Below are positions 51,274-59,970 of a DNA stretch of 64,000 nucleotides, piece after piece. Position 1 is the first letter of the stretch. Each line of letters opens with the position of its first letter. The notes under the pieces are model-generated. The model saw only the letters and a list, made by a program, of their open reading frames with translations, did no database searches and was not told the origin of the DNA. The DNA is taken from assembly GCA_900544875.1 (NCBI GenBank), contig UQWS01000003.1:62001-126000 (forward strand). The letters are read 5' to 3'. The position numbers and the translations under genes are program-made. Origin of the DNA: an uncultured Collinsella sp. Its GTDB lineage: Bacteria > Actinomycetota > Coriobacteriia > Coriobacteriales > Coriobacteriaceae.

Positions 51274-52689
51274 ATGGCCGAGGTTTGGCGCTTCTTTGCG
51301 CATGAGGATGATTTTGCCGGTATAGACGAGGCCGGCGCATGCGAGCGCCTGGGCCGCGTGCTGTCGTTTCCGACCATTTCGAGCATGGATACCGAGGCAG
51401 TGGACTGGCAGCCGTTCGACGACCTGCGCGCCTATATGCAGCAGGCCTGGCCGCACGTATTTGCGGCGGGCGAGGTCGAGCTTATTGACCATTCGCTGCT
51501 GGTGGCGCTTGCCGGCAGCGATCCAGCTCTTAAGCCCGTTATGCTCATGGGCCACATGGATGTGGTTCCCGTGGTGCCGGGTACCGAGGCCGACTGGACG
51601 CACGCCCCCTTTAGCGGGTACGTGGACGACACCTACATCTGGGGCCGCGGCGCGATCGACATGAAGGACCAGGTCGCAGGCATTCTCGAGGCCGTCGAGT
51701 ATGCGCTGGCACACGGTTGGCAGCACGAGCGCACGCTGCTCCTGGCCTTTGGCCAGGACGAGGAGACTACGCAGTACGGCGCAGGCGCCATCGGCCGCGC
51801 GCTCGAGGAGCGCGGCATTGAGCTTGAGTACCTGATCGACGAGGGTGACTACCGCATCGTTCCAGCTGCCGAGTACGGCGCGGGCGAGGGCCGGCTTATG
51901 CATGCCGACCTTGCCGAGAAGGGCTACGCCGATATTGTGCTCAAGACGAAGAGTGAGGGCGGGCATTCGTCCAACCCCTACGGCGGCACATCGCTCGAGG
52001 TGCTGAGCCGTGCCATCACCGCAATCTGCGATATCGAATGGCCGACGCGCGTCACGGACCTGCTTGCCGCACAGCTCGTCGAGCTGGGGCTTTACACGGC
52101 CGACGAGATTGCCTCCAACAAGGACACCATCGTGCGCGAGTGCCTCGCCAGCAAGAAGCTCTATCCGCTGGTGACGACCACCTGCGCGCCCACGCAGATC
52201 GAGGGTGGCAGCACCGGCGCCAACGTAATGCCGCAGGATATGTGGGCCAACATTAACTTCCGCATGCTCGAGGGCACGAGCGTGGCCGACGTTGTGGCGC
52301 GCTGCCGCGAGGCGGTTGCCGCGGCGGGCCTTGCCGGACGTGTGGAGGTCGAACTTGGCCCCGGCAGCTCCGAGCCTTCGCCGTCCCCGCGCGTTGGTGG
52401 ACCGGGACTCGAGGCCGTTCGCGCCATCGCCGCCCGCTATTTCCGTGATCCAAAGGGGACGGAGGAAAACGGATCATTCGAGCCGTTGGCGATTGTCCCC
52501 TCGACCGTGATCGGCGCGACCGACGCTGCCAACTACCAGCGCATTTGCTCCGAGTGCATTCGCTTCTCGGCCTTTGTGGTCGACGATGACGAGTGCGACC
52601 GCGGCGTCCACGGCACCAACGAGCGCATCACCCGCCGCGCCTACCTCCAGGGCGTGCGCTTCCTCATCGCCCTGCTCCATACGCTCTAG
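51274..52689 (+). CDS. M20-family metallopeptidase/carboxypeptidase
   Basis: The ATG at 51274 has AAAGGATG upstream. 471 residues. Metal site: VMLMGHMDVVPVVPG (His, Asp), GRGAIDMKDQVAG (bridging Asp), FGQDEETTQYG (general base Glu and ligand Glu), and the C-terminal histidine in GVHGTNERI. Members cleave dipeptides or N-acyl amino acids, consistent with the amino acid transporter next door. An 11-codon segment around DPKGTEENGS (52445-52477) is encoded by a palindromic repeat, GTGATCC...GGATCAT, apparently inserted in frame in the catalytic domain's surface. Confidence 0.9.
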   Translation: MAEVWRFFAHEDDFAGIDEAGACERLGRVLSFPTISSMDTEAVDWQPFDDLRAYMQQAWPHVFAAGEVELIDHSLLVALAGSDPALKPVMLMGHMDVVPVVPGTEADWTHAPFSGYVDDTYIWGRGAIDMKDQVAGILEAVEYALAHGWQHERTLLLAFGQDEETTQYGAGAIGRALEERGIELEYLIDEGDYRIVPAAEYGAGEGRLMHADLAEKGYADIVLKTKSEGGHSSNPYGGTSLEVLSRAITAICDIEWPTRVTDLLAAQLVELGLYTADEIASNKDTIVRECLASKKLYPLVTTTCAPTQIEGGSTGANVMPQDMWANINFRMLEGTSVADVVARCREAVAAAGLAGRVEVELGPGSSEPSPSPRVGGPGLEAVRAIAARYFRDPKGTEENGSFEPLAIVPSTVIGATDAANYQRICSECIRFSAFVVDDDECDRGVHGTNERITRRAYLQGVRFLIALLHTL

Positions 52690-52704
52690 CCAAAAAGCAA
52701 GCCC

Positions 52705-52737
52705 TTGGTGCAATGGGGTCAGGTTTGTTTGCACCAA
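52705..52737 (+). terminator. Stem-loop after M20 gene
   Basis: TTGGTGCAA (52705-52713) with TTGCACCAA (52729-52737), 15-nt loop, no strong T-run. The rest of the 52738-52938 gap up to prfA shows no gene I can support beyond a tiny possible leader ORF near 52831. Confidence 0.5.
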
Positions 52738-52938
52738 TCATTCCGTGCGGGTTATATGCAGGTTTGCCTGCGCACGCTATCATGTATGGGTTAGACCGCA
52801 ATTATGTACCCCATACGCGAAGGGATGCGCATGTATCTGAAGATCGACATGTTCTAGCCGGGCTTACCCCCGCAGCGGCGCCCCGCGCCCCATCAACTCT
52901 GCCGATTTTCACCTTCACGCATATAAAGGAGTCCCGCC

Positions 52939-54006
52939 ATGCGCGACAAGCTCGAAAAGATCATCAAGGCCTACGAGGAGCTCGAGAAGAAGCTTTCCGA
53001 CCCGGCCGTCGCCTCCGATATCAAGGAGTTCACGCGTCTCAACAAGGAGTACGCGCACCAGTCCGACCTCATTGCCGCCTCGCGCGAGTACATCGGCGCG
53101 CTCGATGACATCGAGGCTGCCAAGGAAATGCTGCACGATACCACCGATGCCGATGAGAAGGAGATGCTCCAGATGGACATCTCCGAAAACGAGGCCAAGC
53201 TTCCCCAGCTCGAGGAAGACATCAAGTACATGCTCATCCCGAGCGACCCCAACGACGACAAGAACACCATCGTCGAGATTCGCTCCGCCGCCGGTGGCGA
53301 CGAGGCGGCCATCTTTGCCGGCGACCTGTACAAGATGTATCAGCGCTTTTGCGAGTCGCGTGGCTGGAAGACTACCGTGCTCGATTCCAGCCCCAGCGAG
53401 GCCGGCGGCTTCAAGTCCATTGAGTTCAAGGTCGAGGGCGACCGCGTCTACTCCGTTATGAAGTACGAGTCCGGCGTGCACCGTGTCCAGCGCGTCCCCA
53501 AGACCGAGTCCCAGGGCCGCATCCAGACTTCAACGGCTACCGTCGCCGTGCTTCCCGAGGCCGAGGAAATCGACGTCCAGATCAACCAGTCCGACCTGCG
53601 CATCGACACCTACTGCGCCTCCGGCCCTGGCGGTCAGTGCGTTAACACCACCTACTCCGCCGTGCGCATCACCCACCTGCCCACCAACACCGTGGTGCAG
53701 TCGCAGGAGCAGCGTTCCCAGATCCAGAACCGCGAGGTCTGCATGCAGATGCTGCGCGCCCGTCTGTACGAGATGGAACTCGAGAAGCAGCAGGCCGAGC
53801 TCGGTGCCGAGCGCCAGAGCCAGATCGGCCACGGCAACCGTTCCGAGAAGATCCGTACCTACAACCAGCCCCAGGACCGCGTGACCGATCACCGCATCGG
53901 TTTCAACTCCACCTACAACGGCGTCCTTCTGGGTGACCAGCTCGGCACCGTGATCGAGGCGCTCGCTGCCGCCGAGCGAGCCGAGAAGCTGGCACAGGCC
54001 GTGTAG
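52939..54006 (+). CDS. prfA: Peptide chain release factor 1
   Basis: 355 residues. Helical domain 1, then the codon-reading loop in GVHRVQRVPKTESQGR and the catalytic GGQ in CASGPGGQCVNTTYSAVRI. It terminates translation at UAA/UAG. The PxT tripeptide is PKT, whereas PAT or PVT is usual; the middle position is variable in the family, so function is expected. It precedes prmC, which methylates the GGQ glutamine. The structured element copy C begins 5 bp after the stop, between the two genes. Confidence 0.96.
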   Translation: MRDKLEKIIKAYEELEKKLSDPAVASDIKEFTRLNKEYAHQSDLIAASREYIGALDDIEAAKEMLHDTTDADEKEMLQMDISENEAKLPQLEEDIKYMLIPSDPNDDKNTIVEIRSAAGGDEAAIFAGDLYKMYQRFCESRGWKTTVLDSSPSEAGGFKSIEFKVEGDRVYSVMKYESGVHRVQRVPKTESQGRIQTSTATVAVLPEAEEIDVQINQSDLRIDTYCASGPGGQCVNTTYSAVRITHLPTNTVVQSQEQRSQIQNREVCMQMLRARLYEMELEKQQAELGAERQSQIGHGNRSEKIRTYNQPQDRVTDHRIGFNSTYNGVLLGDQLGTVIEALAAAERAEKLAQAV

Positions 54007-54011
54007 TAGGT

Positions 54012-54166
54012 TCCGCCGTTCTACCGAACGGCGGACCGGCCGACGCTGCGCGGGCCGCATTTGGACAATCTGACGTTCAACTTCAAGGGCGCGACCAGAA
54101 GGTCAGCGCCCTTTCGTTTCACGTCACCTTGTCTCAAATGCGACGCGCTCGCTGTCCGTCCTCTAC
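54012..54166 (+). repeat. Two-hairpin structured element, copy C
   Basis: Hairpin 1, TCCGCCGTTC/GAACGGCGGA (54012-54021, 54026-54035) with loop TACC, then CCGGCCGACGCTGC, GACAATCTGACGTTCAA, and hairpin 2, AAGGGCGC/GCGCCCTT with GACC-AGAA-GGTC apex. The tail TTTCACGTCACCTTG...CGCTGTCCGTCCTC matches copy A. A long-range stem CGCATTTG/CAAATGCG closes the second half, with a sequence unlike copy A's 15-bp stem but in the same position. Confidence 0.8.
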
Positions 54167-54239
54167 CTGCGGCGCTGCCTTGCTCCGGATGCGGTATGCT
54201 CAACCTGCGGCGCCTTAGAGGTAGTCATTGGGGACGTTC

Positions 54240-54641
54240 TTAAATGACTAGGTTGGGCACATTGCTTTGAGATGTTATTCAATCGGCTTTGATGGCCATG
54301 AAGCCGGCTACCTGCTCAAAGAAATTAGCGGCGTTTATCTGCTATTGAAAATAATGCTCAAAAAATCGTTCAAGAAGTCGCAGTGCATTTTTTGATGCGT
54401 CGCACGTCAAGTGATTTGGCAAGTTCTTGGTTAGATATTGGTCAGTTTTGGGGCAACCTTGCCAAAAGCTTGACGGATGCAGATTTAGACGTCGACGAAT
54501 GGGCACTTCAGATGGGTTCCAAGCAAAATTCTGGGCTGATTCTCGATAATCGCCTTCAATCGCCCCTTGCCAAGCGTTGGCCTCGCTTACAATCTGCTCC
54601 GACATTCGCGCGCCGTCCGGCGCTTAAGAGGGGAGGGCCCC
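54240..54641. other. Low-GC spacer with possible decayed coding sequence
   Basis: About 400 bp between the repeat block and prmC is distinctly AT-richer. On the plus strand a frame from 54329 reads ENNAQKIVQEVAVHFLMRR and then DLASSWLDIGQFWGNLAKS, which looks protein-like but lacks a start with a ribosome site and runs into the prmC leader. On the minus strand an 87-codon frame ends at 54342. I recognise neither. It may be a remnant of a transferred gene. Confidence 0.35.
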
Positions 54642-55916
54642 ATGGCAAACGAGATTTGGACCATCAAGCGTTGTCTCGAGTGGACCAAGGAGTACCTGGC
54701 CGAGCGCGGCGAGGAGCACCCCCGTCTTTCTGCCGAGTGGCTGCTGTGCGCGGCCACGGGCCTGGCGCGCATCGACTTGTATATGCGCATGGACGAGACG
54801 CTTAACGCGGCCCAGCTCGAGACCATGCACGCGGCCGTCGTTCGTCGCGCCAAAGGCGAGCCGCTGCAGTACATCACCGGCAGCACGCAGTTTCGCATGA
54901 TCGACGTCGCGTGCGCCCCCGGTGTGCTCATCCCGCGCCCCGAGACCGAGATGCTCGTCGAAGAAGTTCTGAACTATCTGGATGCCGAGGTGCTGAGCCC
55001 CGAGGCCGCTGCCCGCCAGCGCGTGGAGCTGCCTTGGAACGATGAGGTCGAGCAGGCCCGCAAAGCCGAGGCGGCGCTGGCTGACGAACGCGCGGCCGCC
55101 GAGCGCCGTGCCGCCAACCTGACGGCCGCCGATGAGGCTGCGCTGGGTAGCGACGTGCTCGGTAGCCGCGCCTATGCCGAGGAACTGGCCGACCGCGAGG
55201 CCGAGGAAGCCGCCGCGCAGGCAGCAGAAGCCGAAGCGGCAGAAGCAGAGGCCATGGAAACCCCCGAGCCCGAGCTCGACGAATACGGCATCGCCATTGA
55301 GGACAACGACCAACAGGCGACTCCCGCGCAAGATGCCGCCGAGGCCAACGTATCTGCCCCAGCCGAGCCCTGCACTGCCCGCGTTCTCGAGGTCGGCTGC
55401 GGCACGGGCTGCATTTCGCTCTCCCTTGCCTGGGAGCGCCGCGGCCACGTTACCTGCACCGCCACCGATATCGAGTCGCGCGCCATCGATCTGGCCACCA
55501 AAAACCGCGACACCCTCGGCCTCACGGCAGATGAGGTTGCCTTTAGCCTCACCAACCTGGTGAGTTCCATTCCCCGCGAAGAGTGGGGCACCTTTGATGT
55601 GCTCGTCTCCAACCCACCTTACATCCCGACCGACGTCATGCGCTCGCTGCCGCACGAGGTCAAGGACTTTGAGCCCGACCTGGCGCTCGAGGGCGGCGCC
55701 GACGGCCTCGATATCTTCCGCCGCCTGCTCAACGCGGCGCCTTACATGCTGCGCGCCGGCGGCCTGTTTGCCTGCGAGCTCTACGAGGGTACCCTCGATG
55801 CCGCGGCCGAGCTCTGTCGCCAGGCAGGCCTTTCGGACGTGCGTATCGTCCATGACCTTACCGATCGCCCCCGCATCGTCCGAGCCATCGTCACCGAGCC
55901 CAAACAGCGTATTTAA
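54642..55916 (+). CDS. prmC: Release factor glutamine methyltransferase with large insertion
   Basis: The ATG at 54642 has GGGGAGG upstream. 424 residues instead of about 280. The N-terminal helical domain (residues 1-113) includes PLQYITGSTQFRMIDV and LIPRPETEMLVEEVL. The SAM-binding domain starts at ARVLEVGCGTGCISL (about 246) and the catalytic NPPY lies near 330. Between them, residues 114-243 form an Ala/Glu-rich, probably coiled or disordered segment (RREAEEAAAQAAEAEAAEAE-like) that normal PrmC lacks. It modifies Gln in the GGQ loop of release factors; prfA is the preceding gene. Confidence 0.93.
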   Translation: MANEIWTIKRCLEWTKEYLAERGEEHPRLSAEWLLCAATGLARIDLYMRMDETLNAAQLETMHAAVVRRAKGEPLQYITGSTQFRMIDVACAPGVLIPRPETEMLVEEVLNYLDAEVLSPEAAARQRVELPWNDEVEQARKAEAALADERAAAERRAANLTAADEAALGSDVLGSRAYAEELADREAEEAAAQAAEAEAAEAEAMETPEPELDEYGIAIEDNDQQATPAQDAAEANVSAPAEPCTARVLEVGCGTGCISLSLAWERRGHVTCTATDIESRAIDLATKNRDTLGLTADEVAFSLTNLVSSIPREEWGTFDVLVSNPPYIPTDVMRSLPHEVKDFEPDLALEGGADGLDIFRRLLNAAPYMLRAGGLFACELYEGTLDAAAELCRQAGLSDVRIVHDLTDRPRIVRAIVTEPKQRI

Positions 55917-55949
55917 GCTGAATTAATAGACATTTGCGCAAGTTTGTCC

Positions 55950-55977
55950 TTGCAATATACCGTAAAACTTCTACTAT
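55950..55977 (+). promoter_or_regulatory. Promoter of the toxin-antitoxin operon
   Basis: TTGCAA (-35, 55950-55955), 16-bp spacer, TACTAT (-10, 55972-55977). A small inverted repeat, CTTCTA/TAGAAG, overlaps the -10 and could be the antitoxin operator. Confidence 0.6.
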
Positions 55978-55991
55978 AGAAGGAGAAAGGT

Positions 55992-56387
55992 ATGTCAAAT
56001 CAGCTGCATCGGTACCGTATCGTGCTTGATTACATTGAACCTTGGCTTGATGAGCAGGATGAAGCTACGCTGAAGCAGATTTATGCAGACCTTTTGGTGC
56101 TCGAGAAGGAAGGTCCCAGCCTTGGTCGTCCGCTGGTTGACCGCGTAAAGGGCTCGAAGCTTCATCATTTAAAGGAGCTGAGAGTGACGTCGTGTGGTGG
56201 GCAGGTGATTCGCATCCTCTTCGCCTTTGACCCCAAGCGCCAGGCGGTATTGCTATTGGCGGGTGATAAGTCGCGAGCGGGATCGTCAAGGGCAAAATGG
56301 AACGGCTGGTATGCGATCAACATTCCAAAGGCCGAGCAAATATACCGTCGCCACGTAAGGAGGCTCGATCGAGATGGAACTGCATGA
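55992..56387 (+). CDS. RelE/HigB-like toxin (phage-derived Gp49-like)
   Basis: 131 residues. Segments LVLEKEGPSLGRPLVDRVKGSKLHHLKELRV, VIRILFAFDPKRQAVLLLAG and KWNGWYAINIPKAEQIYRRH follow the Gp49/HigB toxin pattern. It is probably a ribosome-dependent endoribonuclease. Order is toxin first, antitoxin second, as in higBA. It overlaps the antitoxin gene by 14 bp and has GAAGGAGAAAGG before the ATG. Confidence 0.85.
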   Translation: MSNQLHRYRIVLDYIEPWLDEQDEATLKQIYADLLVLEKEGPSLGRPLVDRVKGSKLHHLKELRVTSCGGQVIRILFAFDPKRQAVLLLAGDKSRAGSSRAKWNGWYAINIPKAEQIYRRHVRRLDRDGTA

Positions 56388-56676
56388 GTATATGGAATCT
56401 CGCGGGATAACACGCGACTCCATTACCGCCGAGCAGGAGAGGACTCGCGATCGTATCGAAGCCTATAAGCTTGCTCAGATTCGCAGGCTAAAAGATCTAA
56501 CACAGGCGTCGGTCGCCCAATCGATGGGCGTTTCTCAAAAACGCGTATCCGAGCTCGAGCGTGGGGAATTGGGTTCGATGAGGCTTGACACGCTGAGCAG
56601 GTACGCAGAGAGCCTCGGCGGAAAACTGGTTGCAAGCATCGAGTTTCCCGATCGTACCGTTACGCTTGCGCGCTAA
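56374..56676 (+). CDS. XRE-family antitoxin (HigA-like)
   Basis: 100 residues. Helix-turn-helix: LKDLTQASVAQSMGVSQKRV followed by SELERGELGSMRLDTLSRY. It neutralises the overlapping toxin and represses the operon. Cys-free, with a short basic C-terminus. Confidence 0.88.
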   Translation: MELHEYMESRGITRDSITAEQERTRDRIEAYKLAQIRRLKDLTQASVAQSMGVSQKRVSELERGELGSMRLDTLSRYAESLGGKLVASIEFPDRTVTLAR

Positions 56677-56824
56677 AAATCTTCAATTAACCCCCTCACT
56701 TTCACCGACTACAAGAGCCGCTCACCAAACCAACATGCGCTCTGGGCAAATAGGTTGAACGTTTCGTGCGAGAATGCCCCTCAGTAAACAAACTTGCACC
56801 AGAGCGTAAGGGGCTGGCATACAC

Positions 56825-57568
56825 ATGCAGACGGTCTATCGGGTATTCGAGGGAGCGCGTGAGCCGCATCGGCTTGCCGTCGAGCGTACGGCCGAGGTGC
56901 TCGGCCGCGGCGGCCTGGCGCTGATTCCGACCGAGACCGTCTATGGCGTTGCCGTGGCAGTCAACGCCTTCTCGGACGCCGTGCCCCAAGATACAGGCGA
57001 ATTCCCATCGTGGCCGCGCGATCCGCAGGCTGCCGTCAATGGCGCCGCGGTCCCTGCGCTCGGTACCGGCTACCGCCGTATCTTCACTCTCAAGCAACGT
57101 GAACTCACCCAAACGGTCGCCTGGCTGGTCGATGGCGTCGAGGCACTCGACCGCTATGGCGTGGATATCCCGGAAGATGCCCGCGTGCTCGCGCGACGAT
57201 GCTGGCCGGGAGCCCTGACTATCGTGGTCAAGGCGGCTCCCTGCGTGCCGACCTTTATGCGTGCTGCCGACGACACCGTGGCCCTGCGCGCTTCGGCCTC
57301 TCCCGTGGTCCAAGCGCTCATCCGCGCCTGCGGCAGTCCCCTTGCCTGCACGAGCGCCAACACACACGGCGCGCCTTCGCCGGCAAGCTTTGCCGCCGTC
57401 GAAGGTCGCATCCTGGAGGGGGTCGATGTTGCCGTCGACGCCGGCGAGACCCCGTGTCGCGACGCCTCGACCATCGTGTCGTTCCAGCACGGCGGGCTCC
57501 AGATCCTGCGCCAAGGCGCACTTCCCGCATCAGAGATCGAACGGGTCCTGTCCGACCCGATGCAATAG
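56825..57568 (+). CDS. Threonylcarbamoyl-AMP synthase (Sua5/YrdC family)
   Basis: 247 residues. GGLALIPTETVYGVAVAVNA is the family entry motif; RRCWPGALTIVVKA, VALRASASPVVQALI and PLACTSANTHGAPSPASF complete the KRSAN-like active site. It makes TC-AMP from threonine, bicarbonate and ATP for tRNA t6A37. An insertion around residues 50-80 and no C-terminal Sua5 domain. It starts 149 bp after the antitoxin gene and is 14 bp before glpK. Confidence 0.9.
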   Translation: MQTVYRVFEGAREPHRLAVERTAEVLGRGGLALIPTETVYGVAVAVNAFSDAVPQDTGEFPSWPRDPQAAVNGAAVPALGTGYRRIFTLKQRELTQTVAWLVDGVEALDRYGVDIPEDARVLARRCWPGALTIVVKAAPCVPTFMRAADDTVALRASASPVVQALIRACGSPLACTSANTHGAPSPASFAAVEGRILEGVDVAVDAGETPCRDASTIVSFQHGGLQILRQGALPASEIERVLSDPMQ

Positions 57569-57581
57569 AAAGGTGTAAGCG

Positions 57582-59123
57582 ATGTCGTTGAATCTGGGCA
57601 GCCTGGGCATGGAAGATGCCTCGTTTAACTTTGGCGGTTCCTACATCATGGCGCTCGACTGCGGCACCACCTCGGTACTTGCGACCATCGTCGACGAGTA
57701 CGGCTGCATCGTCGCGCAGGCACGTCGTAGCGTCAAAACCAGCTTCCCGCGTCCCGGTTGGATAGAGCAAGACCCCATGGAGGTGCTTGCCAGCCAGATC
57801 GGCGTGATGATGGAGGTCCAGTTTAAGAGCGGCATCCATTCTGACCGCATCGCCGCCATCGGTATCTCCAACCAGCGCGAGACCACGGTGGTGTGGGACC
57901 GCATAAGCGGCCAACCCATCTATAACGCCATCGTGTGGCAATGCCGTCGCACCGCACCTCTGATCGACGAGCTGGTCGAGCGGGGCGCAGAAGAGCTGGT
58001 GCGCTCCCGCACGGGACTCACGCTCGATCCGTATTTCTCGGCTTCCAAGGTGCAGTGGATCCTCGACAACGTCGACGGTGCGCGTGAGAGCGCGGCGGCG
58101 GGCGACCTCATGTTCGGCACCATCGACACCTGGCTCATCTACAACCTCACCGGCAGTCAGGTCTTTGCCACCGACTACACCAATGCCAGCCGCACGGCGC
58201 TCTTTAATATCCATACGCTCGATTGGGACGACGACCTGCTGGCGCTCTTTGACGTTCCACGTTCCATGATGCCCGAGGTTCGCTGGAGCTCGGGTGACTA
58301 CGGCCGCGTCGCGAGCGACATCATGACCAACATGCCGCCCATCATGGGTGTGGCGGGCGACCAGCAGGCGTCGCTGTTCGGTCACTGCTGCTTCCATCCC
58401 GGCCAGACCAAAAACACCTATGGCACGGGCTGCTTTATGCTCATGAACACCGGCGACGAGATCGTCGAATCCAAGAACGGTCTGGTCTCCACCATCGGTA
58501 TCGCTGCGAACGGGAAGATCAGCTATGCGCTCGAGGGCTCCATCTTTGCTGCCGGTTCCACCATGAACTGGCTTCGCAACAACATGGGCATCATCTCGAG
58601 CGTGAGCGAGTCGGCACAACTCGCCGCTTCGATTAGCGACAACGAGGGCTGCTACTTCGTTCCCGCCTTTGCGGGTCTGGGCGCTCCCTGGTGGGACCCG
58701 CATGCCCGCGGTATCGTGTGCGGTCTGACCGGCGCCTCGAGCCGTGCGACCATCGTACGTGCCGCCTGCGAATCCATGGCATATCAGAGCTACGACGTGC
58801 TGCGCGCCATGGAGCAGGACGTGGGGCTTTCGATCGAGCGCCTGTCTGTCGATGGCGGTGCCTCGCGCAACGAGTTCATCATGCAATTCCAGGCCGACCT
58901 GCTGGATATCCCCGTGCTGCAATGCGAGACGGTGGAGACCACGGCAATCGGTGCCGCGTACTTGGCGGGTCTTGCCGTCGGCTATTGGGAAGACCTGGAA
59001 GAGCTGGAGCAAAATGCCCAGATCGTTAGGACCTTCCTTCCCCACATGTCCGCCGAGCGCCGCGAACAAAACCTTGCGGGCTGGTGTGATGCAGTCAGGC
59101 GCTCGCTCAGTACCGCACAGTAG
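57582..59123 (+). CDS. glpK: Glycerol kinase
   Basis: 513 residues. FGGSYIMALDCGTTSVLATI is the FGGY phosphate-1 region, preceded by a 20-residue extra N-terminus. ISNQRETTVVWDR, IVWQCRRTA, GVAGDQQASLFG, NTYGTGCFMLMNTG and GLGAPWWDPHARG are standard GlpK motifs. It phosphorylates glycerol to glycerol-3-phosphate. No glpF or glpD is adjacent. RBS AAAGGTG before the ATG. Confidence 0.93.
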   Translation: MSLNLGSLGMEDASFNFGGSYIMALDCGTTSVLATIVDEYGCIVAQARRSVKTSFPRPGWIEQDPMEVLASQIGVMMEVQFKSGIHSDRIAAIGISNQRETTVVWDRISGQPIYNAIVWQCRRTAPLIDELVERGAEELVRSRTGLTLDPYFSASKVQWILDNVDGARESAAAGDLMFGTIDTWLIYNLTGSQVFATDYTNASRTALFNIHTLDWDDDLLALFDVPRSMMPEVRWSSGDYGRVASDIMTNMPPIMGVAGDQQASLFGHCCFHPGQTKNTYGTGCFMLMNTGDEIVESKNGLVSTIGIAANGKISYALEGSIFAAGSTMNWLRNNMGIISSVSESAQLAASISDNEGCYFVPAFAGLGAPWWDPHARGIVCGLTGASSRATIVRAACESMAYQSYDVLRAMEQDVGLSIERLSVDGGASRNEFIMQFQADLLDIPVLQCETVETTAIGAAYLAGLAVGYWEDLEELEQNAQIVRTFLPHMSAERREQNLAGWCDAVRRSLSTAQ

Positions 59124-59246
59124 GGCTGCGATGGGCTGCTCGATACAACAAACCGCTAAACTAATGCATGGCGTGCGGCGGCAACATTGCTGCGCGCCTT
59201 GTCAGCAAGGCCGTTTTGCGGCCGCAACGAAAGGGGCAATCAACCC

Positions 59247-59894
59247 ATGACCGTCACCTATGATGCGTCCCGTGTGACGCTTGTCGATCACCCGCTCGTT
59301 CAGCACAAGCTGTCGATCCTGCGCGATAAAAACACCGGCACCAACCAGTTCCGCCAGCTCGTGCGCGAGCTTGCGCTCTTTGACGGCTACGAGGCCATGC
59401 GCGACCTGCCTATGGAAGACGTCGAGGTCGAGACCCCCATCACTACCGCCACGTTCAAACAGCTTGCCGGCAAGAAACTCGCCATCGTGCCCATCCTGCG
59501 TGCGGGCCTTGGCATGGTCGACGGCATCCTCGACCTGGTGCCCTCCGCTCGCGTGGGCCACATCGGCATGGAGCGCGACGAGGTCACCCACGAGCCGCAT
59601 GAGTATTACTGCAAGATGCCCAAGGATATCGACCAGCGTATCTGCCTGGTTGTCGACCCCATGCTCGCCACGGGCGGTTCGGCCGAGATGGCTATCAGCT
59701 ACCTGCGCGAGCGCGGTGTCAAGGACATCCGCATGCTGTGCATCGTCGCCGCGCCCGAGGGCCTCAAGTCGCTGACCGAGAAGGATCCTGACGTACATAT
59801 TTATACGTGCGCCATCGATGACCATCTCAACGAGGCCGCCTACATCGTTCCCGGCCTGGGCGACGCCGGCGACCGCATCTACGGCACGCTCTAG
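59247..59894 (+). CDS. upp: Uracil phosphoribosyltransferase
   Basis: The ATG at 59247 follows AAAGGGG; the longer frame upstream lies in the gap after glpK. 215 residues. VILRAG-type IVPILRAGLGMVDGIL, HEYYCKMPKDI, the PRPP loop VVDPMLATGGSAEMAI, and the C-terminal PGLGDAGDRIYGTL. It salvages uracil to UMP. It stands alone between glpK and the ATP synthase operon. Confidence 0.95.
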   Translation: MTVTYDASRVTLVDHPLVQHKLSILRDKNTGTNQFRQLVRELALFDGYEAMRDLPMEDVEVETPITTATFKQLAGKKLAIVPILRAGLGMVDGILDLVPSARVGHIGMERDEVTHEPHEYYCKMPKDIDQRICLVVDPMLATGGSAEMAISYLRERGVKDIRMLCIVAAPEGLKSLTEKDPDVHIYTCAIDDHLNEAAYIVPGLGDAGDRIYGTL

Positions 59895-59935
59895 TCGCTG
59901 GGCTAAACGGCCGTGGCTGCAAATACGAAGAAACG

Positions 59936-59970
59936 GTGCGCGCGGACGAACAAAAGGCGACCGCGCGCAC
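59936..59970 (+). terminator. Stem-loop after upp
   Basis: GTGCGCGCGG (59936-59945) pairs perfectly with CCGCGCGCAC (59961-59970), 15-nt loop. Not followed by a T-run. Confidence 0.55.

Noticed and set aside
54342..54605. 87-codon minus-strand ORF before prmC
   Set aside because: No recognisable family or ribosome site, and overlapping plus-strand frame is equally protein-like; left as unresolved spacer.
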